The position numbers and the translations under genes were made by a program. The notes beneath the pieces were generated by a model. The model was not told where the DNA came from, did no database searches, and saw only the letters and a list, made by a program, of their open reading frames with translations. This document shows, piece by piece, positions 11,499 through 20,988 of a stretch of 64,000 bases of DNA. The stretch is taken from positions 12,324,790-12,388,789 of the forward strand of contig OZ026844.1 of NCBI GenBank assembly GCA_964023205.1, read 5' to 3'. Each line of letters starts with the position of its first letter. Positions within the stretch are counted from its first letter, which is position 1. This DNA comes from Lutraria lutraria. Lineage: Eukaryota; Mollusca; Bivalvia; Venerida; Mactridae.

Positions 11499-11981
11499 TC
11501 ATGCCTTTGGAATGTTAATGAATTTTCATTATTTATTTATTTGACTCGGACAATTTCTGGCATTATCTACATATATAAAGGGTTAAATGGTTAAAAGATA
11601 ATACAGGTGTGTGCACCATCGTTCAGCATATTTTAGTTGTAGATTGTTTTGCCTTTGAACACACATTTTTACTTTAGTTTTTGGGCTTACAAGTCTGCTG
11701 CATGTGTGGACGCATTCACATATAATTGGGGTTCAGTATTTGGTGTGTTTGTACCCAATGTTATTCTTGTGGCTAAAGTGCTCAAGAAGATACAGAGTTG
11801 CAAAGCGCAAGTCGGCAAATTATCTTTTATGCCCCTGGGTATGCAGTTTTTAGACATTTTGTTCACGATTGGATGTGTTAACCTACTGATAAGATACCCC
11901 ATGCAAAATGGTGTAGGCATTTTCAGTTATGGAAAAATAAAGTTTAACGTGTCTGCATTATACATTAATTTGAAGAATTAA

Positions 11982-12548
11982 AACAGTGAAAGTATTCAAT
12001 TACCATACCTAATACAAATAGTTTATATGACTAAGAAATTTATTCAATAATTTTGGAAATTATTGAGTAATATGTTATATAATAGTTAAACATACAATCA
12101 TTGGTGTTATTTCGTGCAGTCATGTAATTGTAGTGTTCATTACTTTATAGACAATCCAATGTCATGTTTGATTTGATACAATTCAGTTCATCTTCTAAAT
12201 GGTATTAAGTACACTGTATAGTATTCACAAAAACATCACATTTATTCAATGCAATATTGCTCGTTTTTCATGAAACACACGGATCTAAAACGTATTGTCA
12301 CAGACATGCTTTAATAAATTATATATTGTGATGACCGTGTAATAAAACAATATCATGAATGTGTTTATCATTTATCTGTTAGGTCAGTTCAGTCAGAAAA
12401 TAGAGTAGGGAGAAGTACTGGGCATTTAGAACTCTATTAATTTTTATTACGAATGATTTTCCTGGTTCTTTATCGTGCCCGGTGATAAGCACCGATACAC
12501 ACTAAACATCTTACCTGTGATTTTCTAAACTCGATACATGGTTCGGTA
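11982..12548. other. Intergenic, nothing recognised
   Basis: AT-rich sequence without a supported ORF. A short stretch near 12455-12540 (ggttctttatcgtgcccg) matches 500-525 in the intron of the left gene copy, pointing to a shared dispersed repeat. Confidence 0.4.
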
Positions 12549-12993
12549 GTTGTGATGGTGACACTGTAAAAGCGTCCCTGAAATATCTGAAAGTTGTGAT
12601 GGTGACACTATAAACGCGTCCCTGAAATATCTGAAAGTTGTGATGGTGACACTGTAAAAGCGTCCCTGAAATATCTGAAAGTTGTGATGGTGACACTGTA
12701 AAGGCGTCCCTGAAACATCTGAAAATTGTGATGGTGACACTGTAAAAGCGTCCCTGAAATATCTGAAAGTTGTGATGGTGACACTGTAAAAGCGTCCCAG
12801 ATATATCTGAAAGTTGTGACGGTGACACTGTAAAAGCGTCCCTGAAATATCTGAAAGTTGTGATGGTGACACTGTAAAAGCGTCCCTGATATATCTGAAA
12901 GTTGTGATGGTGACACTGTAAAAGGTCCCTGAAATATCTGAAAGTTGTGATGGTGACACTGTAAAATTAAGCGTCCCTGATAAATCTGAAAGC
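12549..12993. repeat. 44-bp tandem array, about 10 copies
   Basis: The unit begins gttgtgatggtgacactgta and continues with aaagcgtccctgaaatatctgaaa. Starts at 12549, 12593 and 12637 are exactly 44 bp apart and the array continues to about 12993 with small changes (one unit has a 4-nt insertion near its end). Because 44 is not a multiple of three and the unit lacks stops in the minus frames, all three minus frames are open. These frames are treated as a by-product, not genes. Confidence 0.92.
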
Positions 12994-13080
12994 GAAGCCG
13001 AGATTCGATACCACGACTTTTCTATTAGTATTCCAGCACGTTACCACAGAATCACCGATCAACTCCTAAAAATATGTATA
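12994..13080 (-). repeat. tRNA-derived SINE head
   Basis: On the minus strand the sequence reads like a decayed tRNA: an A-box-like stretch (tctgtggtaacgtgctgg) and, about 30 nt on, a B-box-like ggtatcgaatctc. The match is imperfect, so it is a SINE head rather than a working tRNA gene. Confidence 0.45.
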
Positions 13081-13184
13081 CCTGTCACGGTATATCTTAT
13101 TATTTTTCAAAACTGCACGATAGTTCAGCTATCAATAGCGGTCACTCGCTCAGCGCGCATCACGACTTAGCTGTCAAAAACACT

Positions 13185-13255
13185 TGGTGAGCACATTATA
13201 AAACTTCTAAGACCGCTGATGTAAGGGTCTCGGATTCGAAGCCCAGCCATAAAGT
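13185..13255 (+). repeat. Possible tRNA-like SINE fragment
   Basis: A B-box-like ggattcgaagccc follows a weak A-box-like ttggtgagcacattata at tRNA spacing. Cloverleaf pairing is poor. Low-confidence SINE remnant. Confidence 0.3.
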
Positions 13256-13781
13256 ATAATTTGATGATACAAATAGCCAGTATGTATCCACTCTTTATGT
13301 ATTGACGAAGAACGGGTCACTAATTGAACCATGTGCTGGTTAACTGACCACGAAACATAACAGCTCAAAGCAAACAAATGAAACTATAATACGATTAGTA
13401 TCAATATCTCTAGTTTATAATGAAAGGAAAATAATCACTACAAACACTTCTCAATGTAATATTCTGGATTTAATTCCCTTTGTTGAAAGATCTGGATAAT
13501 TAACAATTTGTATAAGAGAAATACTTCAATTTTCAACATTTCGTCGTCATCATCATCATCATAATTAAACTGCGCGATTTTATAAATGGTAACTTTTGAA
13601 TGTTCTCTTAAAATAAATAATTCATTATATGATTTTTTTAAATATTCATAAAATCAGTTTGTAGGTAAATCAAATTTCAACAACTGTTCATAATTATGTA
13701 CTTTATGTATTGTATTGATATACATAGATTATATAATGCATATATTTATACATGTGCTGTTTTTATCAAGTGTATGTAATA
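13256..13781. other. Downstream of the tetraspan gene; no gene seen
   Basis: AT-rich DNA that would contain the 3' UTR of the minus-strand gene ending at 13782. It includes a short tca trinucleotide run near 13545-13560. No other feature is supported. Confidence 0.4.
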
Positions 13782-13908
13782 CTAGTACACCCTGTTGTCG
13801 TACCAAGGGTTGGGCCCATAGTTGCTGGGAGTCCCTTTGTAATATGGGTATTCATCAACTGGCACAACGTTATCTACTGGGGCCGCTGAGAGTACAGTCG
13901 GTTCCTCA
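13782..13908 (-). CDS. Tetraspan gene exon 6 (C-terminus, stop)
   Basis: 127 nt of coding sequence from acceptor tttcag to TAG at 13784-13782. It encodes 41 residues, Tyr-rich (DEYPYYKGTPSNYGPNPWY), ending RVY. The end is not a classical claudin YV tail. Confidence 0.8.
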
Positions 13909-16900
13909 CTGAAATGTTTAAATAATACAGGTCATCTGTAAATAAACTGAACTGAACTTAACAATCCTTAAAATCTCACCATTCCTTAACACGAACATGG
14001 TGTATTGTATACTTAATGTTTAATCAAATTTGTGAAGAGGTACATTGCACCAACCATTAGTGAATAGGTTTATAAACTATATGGAATAAAAGTACCACAT
14101 TCTACAAATATACAGATAATATTACAATAGCTACCTAACACAACAGAGAAATTTTTAGAACACATATGAAAGGTTCTGATCAATCGAAATCATTAACAAC
14201 ACTCAAATAGTCATCTATAAAAACCCTGCTCTCAAAGATTCAAAATTAGGAGTCCGAATGTTTGGGTATATGATGCAAATGTGGATTTTATTTTCCCTGG
14301 CCAGTGATATACTTACTGTTAACGAATATATTAATAATATTACAGGTCCAATTTCTTCAAGTCTGGGTGTGAATCTACTATGTACATGTATTAGTAATTA
14401 TAGTACCCATGTCTATCTGAGTGTTGGACTCGTCACTCAAAATAATGATAATAAAAACTTTAACCAAAGGACATGGACCGAAAATATTACATACAGCAAT
14501 TCACGTACAAAAATATCCACACAAGTTAAAAGTTGATATTGAAGTGCTAAATTTATCTAAATGCTGAATCTGAGAATTACGAGTATTGTTCTTAGAGAGT
14601 TTATGAATAAAACTAACATACCGATAGTAGACTGGACGTTCGGTCGGATAGTATGGTTGGGGTCCGTACACATATTGGTGAGCCGGAGCAAAGACTGTTC
14701 TCATCTTGGTGTCCGAGAACACTTCGGTGTCAGAACGGCTACTGGACCGGTCGGTAGGACTTCCACATACACCTGAAGTATTAGAAGCAACAACGTCCGG
14801 AAATAACGCATGATTAAGCAAGTCAAACTTTTTTTTTTCACTAATTTTTCAATTTAGCGGAACACAGCTAAGTTCTGAAAAGCATTACTTCAAATTATTT
14901 AGTAAAGTTGTATAAATAATTGTTGTACAAATAGACACGAGGAAGTATCCCCACCTACCTGTAAGCCACAGAAGCATAAGCGCCACAACAAGGGCCAGGA
15001 AGCCACCAATGGCACATAGAACCACGGAGTAAGGTACGTGAAGACTCGCATCGTGGGATGCTAGAAGTGGTAACTTATGGTCAGCTTCTATGTCGTCATC
15101 TATATCTAGGTGCATGTGTGATACCATACCAACAGGTACCCATACCAGTATGCCTGAGATTATAAGTACAATAAAAGTTGTTCAATCATTCATTATATTT
15201 CTACGACATTATTTAAATCGAGCTGCGTAATATACTTAATTTACGTTTCGGCTATTGCCTTTATCAAAAACGGATATTCGTTTTTGATAAAGGCAATAGC
15301 CGAAACGTAAATAAAAGGAGATTATACTGAGAAGTTCTTATAATATTGTATCCATCCGGATACTCCACAGGGTCATAATGAAGTTTAGCATAAATAAGCT
15401 TGTGAATGACAAGGAGTGTTCCTTATGAAATACATACAGTTCTAACTGCTCTGATGTTTATTTATGTTGTAGACCGATATTAACTAAATAAATCGATACT
15501 AACCTGCGAGAAGCCAGGCAATAAACGCTGTAGTAGCAACAGTTCGGTAGACCCAGGTTTTGAAGATGCAGCAGACGAGACACAGGACAAGAATAAAACC
15601 CAGGGTACAGAGGAGTACAACAATCACCATGATGATTCTCCAAGCGACCCATTCCTCCGTGTCTGCCGTCAGATTTTCTATCCAGTTATAATGACCGCTG
15701 TACTCTGCATGTATACAGATAACATATAATGCTAGTACAATGTAACCTCCCTTGAGCGGTGGCCCTCTCTTGGGCAACAACCTCCCTTCAACAACAGCAT
15801 CGTTTTTCCTACTGCACGTTTCAACTATCAATTTAACCTCTCTAGAGCAACAACTTCTGAACAATATAATTTTGCTACTCCCAAAAGGGTGTTGCTTTGG
15901 AGAGGTTGTGCGGTAAACAGAGCAGTAATTAAAATATCATTTATCAGTTTTAGTAGTTTAGAGTAAAATCAACGAGCGTATATACTTTCTAATGACTAGA
16001 CTTTAAATCTTACTGGGATAAGCCATCTCTGCCACACACTCTTTAGAATCATCTCCAGCGCGGCATGTCTTACAAGTCTCTAACTCTTGTGGACACAACA
16101 CATCATAGAACAAGGACCTGGAAAATATGTCAACTTGGCATTGGTAAGATTGTAATATCTAATCTTAGTACATACATATTTCAGGTATATATCGGCATCA
16201 TAACAGAACAAGGTTGATCTCTTAGGGGTTAAGTCTCCTATCCGATAGGACTGTGCACAACCGTTAACCGAAATGTCGGAAATATTCGAATCCATCTTTA
16301 GATTCGCGGGTACGGATCCAAATTATGTAACATCATTTCCGGTTGGGATACAAGCTAACTCGTGGTTGAAATATGTTTTTTCCCACTTTAACGACTTTCG
16401 CTCGTTTCATAGATGGGTTTTGTTTTCGTCTGCACATGGATCGCTCTTATTGTCATTATCAGGGACACAGTCATCCATTCCTTGTCGTTTGTTTTCACTA
16501 TTGACAGTTATTTTACGATTTCTCTGAAAAGTCAGCAAAAGATGATGTTCCGTTGAGATCGCAATCGAAATGCAGTGAGGTTATATTTTGGGTTTTACTC
16601 GAAAATTTGATAGGTTAAACTCTCACATATTTTTCGTTATCAGTATTAACAGAAATCAACTGTACTGTCTCGCTTTGTATAAAACCAAATGCTGTTTGAT
16701 TGTTCACAAATTGATAATGATTGTTATAATATTATTTTGATGTTGAATCTACATATTTCTTAAGAAACAACTGGTAATTTTAAATGTCTGTCATTGATTA
16801 ATCTTAAAATTGAAACGAAGATTGTTAAATTATGTTAAATAATGTTATACCAAATAATCTTTCTGGAACCTAATTGCAGAAGCTGACTACTGTTAAACTC

Positions 16901-18137
16901 TAGCACACCACAGATAAGGCCAAGTGTGAAGCTCCTTGAACTACCTCAGCTCATCAAGGATGATTAAGGATGTCAACGTTATATCAGTCTCTGATGAAAA
17001 TATGTGTTTATTATACAGTACTATTTTTTGTATTTGTATCCTTACACTTAAACATATAAACTACAAACTTCCATTTTATTTTAAAGAGCTGGAAACTAAT
17101 TGATGTATTATAGATTTACACTTTGTGCTACAGCATACTACCAGTTGTTTATCTTGTAACAGACGATACATAAATTACTACTCACACAATACAGTCTTCT
17201 GTTGTGTACTATTATTTTATCTGATTGTTGTAATTTATTTATCATTTACAACTCATAACACTTAAGGTATTTATTGTTTCAACTGTGATTCATTTAATAT
17301 TAATGTGAATAAGGGTTAAAGTTATCTTTTAACATATTTAGTATTTTGCTTATTTATTCTAATTAACAAAAAAAATCTAAGTTTTAATATCAAGAAGTTT
17401 GTACAGTTGAATTTGTTATAGTGTTGTCATAAAGCGATGAGATGAAATACAATTATTCAACCAACACCTAATACTAATGTTGCAATAGGATCCGATCCGA
17501 AATATTCGAGATTCACCATTTGGATTCGACTGGATCAGAACCGAAATAATCTGGATTCATCGTGCCCCACTCAGTAGTATGAAATATATAGAAAAACAAT
17601 TAGTCTACATTGATACCGTCATTGACCAGAATCGGTCGAAATCAAAACATCCGTAGATCAAGATTACTTGGTGAATTCTCGGTTAAAATACGATTTTCTA
17701 TCCGAATAAACACTCGTTCTTTGTCTTTTAGACTGTTGTTAATATATTTAACAGTATTTTAAATCTATTCAATGAGAGGCACGACTGGGGCTCTTAAAAT
17801 TTTACATATCCCGATTTTCACAATACACAGTTTCATTTATTAAAAGACCAATGCTAACTGTCGCAAAATAATGATATGAACATTTATTTATTGTTATTAA
17901 ACTATCGCTGCCAGACACAAAACTCTGTTGTACTATAACAAAAACAATAGTTTAACGTTCTATGACAAGACACAACACTTACCGATTCAGAGACGACACA
18001 GTGTACTCTGAAGCTGCCTCAGTCTCCTGGAAAGTTACAGCCAACCAGCCAGGAGTCGAAAATCCAATCCACAGAAATATAAATGTTATTGTTGATAAAA
18101 TCATCAAGACAACATGATAACAAAATAAAGGATCCAT
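13782..18137 (-). CDS. Claudin/PMP22-like four-TM protein gene, 6 exons, 310 aa
   Basis: Six minus-strand exons (18137-17983, 16117-16014, 15704-15504, 15153-14959, 14772-14622, 13908-13782) join at GT-AG sites with agreeing phases into 933 nt, ATG to TAG, no internal stop. TM1 lies at residues about 6-27 and ends in GFSTPGWL, a TPxWL motif usual at the start of the first extracellular loop in claudin/PMP22-like proteins. The loop holds four cysteines (CPQELETCKTC plus one more) and an N-linked site (NLT). TM2 (RIIMVIVVLLCTLGFILVLC), TM3 and TM4 follow, with a Asp-rich second loop (DIDDDIEADH). The cytosolic tail is rich in Tyr and Pro (YGPQPYYPTERP; end DNRVY). Such proteins sit in the plasma membrane, often at cell contacts. 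The exact family (claudin, PMP22, LHFPL-like) is not settled. Confidence 0.85.
14622..14772 (-). CDS. Tetraspan gene exon 5 (cytosolic tail)
   Basis: 151 nt, acceptor cttcag, donor GTATGT, phase 1 to 2. It encodes a Ser-rich then Tyr/Pro-rich cytosolic segment. Confidence 0.8.
14959..15153 (-). CDS. Tetraspan gene exon 4 (TM3 end, loop 2, TM4)
   Basis: 195 nt, phase 1-1, acceptor tctcag, donor GTAGGT. It completes TM3 (ILVWVPVGMV), then an acidic loop and TM4 (VVLCAIGGFLALVVALMLLW). Confidence 0.85.
15239..15312. repeat. Perfect 34-bp palindrome with 6-nt loop, intronic
   Basis: Arms 15239-15272 and 15279-15312 are exact reverse complements around gatatt. Each arm, read outward, contains gataaaggcaatagccgaaa then cgt, which looks like a decayed hammerhead core (stem II GGC-GCC between GATxA and GAAA). 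It lies in the intron between tetraspan exons 3 and 4. Confidence 0.9.
15504..15704 (-). CDS. Tetraspan gene exon 3 (TM2 and start of TM3)
   Basis: 201 nt, acceptor catgcag, donor GTTAGT. It carries the NLT glycosylation site, EEWVAWR before TM2, the TM2 helix and the first part of TM3. Confidence 0.85.
15735..15915. repeat. MITE-like repeat copies in tetraspan intron 2
   Basis: The motif aacctc(c/t)cttgagc...aacaacc appears at 15742 and 15836, and in inverted form near 15890-15910 (tgttgctttggagaggtt). It is related to the MITE at 6886-7068. Intact ends were not resolved. Confidence 0.45.
16014..16117 (-). CDS. Tetraspan gene exon 2 (extracellular loop)
   Basis: 104 nt with acceptor ttttccag and donor GTAAGA. 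It encodes 34 complete codons of the first extracellular loop with four cysteines (CPQELETCKTC, then KEC). The exon joins phase 2 to phase 1. Confidence 0.8.
16118..17982 (-). other. Tetraspan gene intron 1
   Basis: A 1.9-kb AT-rich intron. Near 16275-16310 and again near 17490-17560 there are stretches with repeated ggattcga/atattcga words in opposite orientation, possibly the ends of an unrecognised element. No exon is supported inside. Confidence 0.4.
17983..18137 (-). CDS. Tetraspan gene exon 1 (start codon, TM1)
   Basis: 155 nt from the ATG at 18137 to the donor CG|GTAAGT. It encodes 51 residues and ends in phase 2. The upstream AACAAG gives a fair initiation context and the hydrophobic helix begins within ten residues, acting as an uncleaved signal. 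Confidence 0.85.
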
Positions 18138-18778
18138 CTTGTTCCTCTATTTGTTGACGATTTTAAATAAACACCCACAATATTATTTATATATTTTCGA
18201 AATATTTACATATTTTGCTTGCACTGTTCAAACTATGTAAATCATACGTCTCGATCACTTTGCGAACAATTTTAGCAAAGTCTGTTGATGAATTTTATTT
18301 CTTTTGACGTACAAATTAATTCCACAGGGACAAGAACTGTGATGACAAAACTGAGTTAGGTCGTTGTTAATTTATATAACAATTTGTGACTTATTCTAAC
18401 ATATCCCTGTGGTAGATGTAATATTTGCATGGTTTAATGGTTCACTGGGTAATTGATAGAGATATAACACGGATGAGAACATCTAGATGGTTACACCCAG
18501 ACTCTCGTTATGTTTTGCTCCAATGGTTTAGAACTTTTGTAACTTGTGTGCAACAGACGGGTTGTAGAGAAAACATTTATATACCTAACTGTATACTTGA
18601 ATGTTTCGGTTAAGTAAATTCAAGGTCCCATATTTAGTTTAAAATCCTCAAAACTCACCTTAAGTTGACTATTTTATGATGAACTAGAAACGTCATAAAT
18701 ACCAAAGGTATGTTGATATAAAACAAAAATTAAATGTTTAATTTTATAAACTTATGTGTTTAATTATTCTAATATAAT
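18138..18778. other. Upstream of the tetraspan gene
   Basis: This would hold the 5' UTR and promoter of the tetraspan gene. No TATA box or CpG island stands out and no ORF is supported. Confidence 0.35.
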
Positions 18779-19103
18779 CATGAGCTCATTTTGAGCATCA
18801 ATACACGTACATCCATGATTGTATCGTAGTACGTATAGAGATGTACAAATAAGTACAACTACAGTCTACCCTCTGTATATGATCATGGGCGCATTTTGAG
18901 CATCAATACACGTACATTCATGATTGTATCGTAGTACGTATAGAGATGTACAAATAAGTACAACTACAGTCTACCCTCTGTATATGATCATGGGCGCATT
19001 TTGAGCATCAATACACGTACATTCATGATTGTATCGTAGTACGTATAATGATGTACAAATAAGTACAACTACAGTCTACCCTCTGTATATGATCATGGGC
19101 GCA
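18779..19103. repeat. 105-bp tandem repeat, 3 copies
   Basis: Successive occurrences of cattttgagcatcaatacac begin at 18787, 18892 and 18997, exactly 105 bp apart, and the next unit breaks off after gggcgca at 19102. Units 2 and 3 are nearly identical; unit 1 differs slightly. No coding potential. Confidence 0.92.
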
Positions 19104-20957
19104 TAATGTCAAATTAATTAGTAATCATTAATTGGTATACTACAGAACAAATACTTTTCTAAATAAGGCCTCAAAGTTCATACTTGTATATTAATACTAG
19201 TGTGACCATTTTTTTACGAGTTGACAGTGTTTCTGTAGGAACCATATGTAGAGTATATTACATATATCGATGTAAACAACGTGTTGATCAATCTGACCTT
19301 GATACAACTCTATACTTGAAAACAGAAGACCCAACAATACATATTGTTCTTTGAAAGTTTCGATCAAAATCACAGAATGTTTTATTATACAACAAATACA
19401 CAAATACATGCATGAGTGAGTTGTTTTTATAGATATTTATATCTAATGTATAAAATGTTTTCAACATGCTTCACTAGCTAAGTTATTAGCGTATTTATCT
19501 GTATATATAATGTACATTTAATCAGGATCATCTACTTTAAAACTACATGGATAGTTTTTGTGTATACATACTTTACTAATCACTCCTGTTGTTACTTGTT
19601 ATGTATGCTGATGTGCCACGTCTGACTATGCACAGGCCACCGGCAACCTTTACCTTAAGAAGTCAGCTGTTTCACCGGCCGCGGAGAGACTGAATCGTCA
19701 AATATTGAATAGTAGTTTTTATATGAAATAAATATTTTGTTGTTATAAAACATGTTATAAACATACTACTTGACGGTGTTTTCAGTGTGTAAAAAGAATT
19801 CCTGGGTGGTAGAGGGACTGTGTGTGAGCTTCATACTGTTACTTTGTACCATAAGTAAGTCTGCTCTCAAATATTGGAGTTTGTTATACAATGGTCATCA
19901 CGTATTTTAGTACAATGTACAATGGTATAAACATAGTCCATGTTGTATGTTATTAACAATAGTAACTACCTTTGCATTTTTGTGTTGAAACTTATATAAT
20001 TATGTATGTAAGTTCATGAAAGAAAAACAAACAAATGATACGCTAAAAAGATAAAGTATAATGTCAAAGTATTTCAATACAAACATGTGGTATGTTGAAA
20101 ACAAAGAAAAAGTAGTAGTAAAAATAAGAATTATTGTCCAACCATATTTGAATACATTAAAATTACTGAATGTATTAAAAAAGGCTACCTACATATTTAT
20201 TAAACACAGAAATAGCGCATATTCAAGTATTTCAATGAACATACAGCAACAAGTTACAACATCACTTTGAAATTTAAACCAATATGTAGGCAAACATCCA
20301 ACAGTACTATAATTATAGATGTATTTATATTTTGGTCATTCAGATAAGCACTGAATACATTTGATAACTTTCAAACATTCAATAGTACTGTAGACTTATG
20401 TCATCATGTAGGATTTATGTTCTGGTCTCTCAGGGAAGCTTTAAATATACTTGACAACATACACACACAAATATGACTTACTAATAAAATAAAACCTACA
20501 CCAAACACAAGAAATGCATGTAATTGTACAGATCTATAATTAAGCAATATTGTATTTACAAACATAATATGGAAATCAATTAGTTACAATATCAAACTAC
20601 AACGACAGGTAGGCAATACAAATGAACGACACAATGTAAAAGACAAAACAAGAACAGTAATTTACGAACACCAAAGCTGAATATAAAATTATTCCGAGTA
20701 TAAAAATGATTACAAAAACACCATTGATTGTCCTGGTTACGAAACGGAACATGTTTTATCAACAGTTATATCAGAGTTCTAAAATCAAATATTTTTCTGA
20801 TTACGTTAGACTAAGCTACAACTACACATAACTAAAATCCGAAATCAGGTTATTCATTTTTTTACTGTAGATCACTAATTTATAAAACTGGGTTTCGGAC
20901 CTCTGGTCTCACCATGTTTGATGTTATCACACTGGACATACTTGCTCGACTCTCACA
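19104..20957. other. Intergenic; 3' flank of the EGF/TSP1 gene
   Basis: AT-rich sequence. It includes the probable 3' UTR of the minus-strand gene ending at 20958. A GC-richer patch lies at 19610-19690. No ORF here has codon, domain or splice support. Confidence 0.35.
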
Positions 20958-20988
20958 TCAGATTCTGTTCTCCTTTCGTGCACGTCGT
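20958..20988 (-). CDS. Terminal exon, short basic tail
   Basis: 31 nt of coding sequence after a strong acceptor (tttatcctttttcag). It completes an Arg codon and adds RRARKENRI and TGA at 20960-20958. The tail is too short for a signalling domain. Confidence 0.65.

Larger units (their letters stand above)
10932..11981 (+). pseudogene. DIRS-like retrotransposon RT/RNase H remnant
   Basis: Three blocks in order resemble the tyrosine-recombinase retroelement polymerase. First, 10932-11213 encodes VQELEWLGAYLN and a tail with LASFIGQV and PVSQIM, as in the end of the DIRS reverse transcriptase. Second, near 11263-11300, VYSDASAK carries an RNase H catalytic Asp, followed near 11350-11440 by SSWRELCAVYRVL. 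Third, 11649-11981 encodes VDAFTYNW plus a hydrophobic segment, as found after RNase H in DIRS/Ngaro elements. The blocks are in different frames, separated by stops and a GT-rich microsatellite. No recombinase or split repeats were found. Confidence 0.55.

Noticed and set aside
12511..12959. Three overlapping minus-strand ORFs of 102-144 codons
   Set aside because: They are the same 44-bp tandem repeat read in three frames; no start context, splice site or domain.
12549..12993. CRISPR-like array
   Set aside because: Units are contiguous without spacers and the genome is eukaryotic. The same holds for 18779-19103.
14561..14776. Plus-strand ORF of 71 codons
   Set aside because: Antisense to tetraspan exon 5; no independent support.
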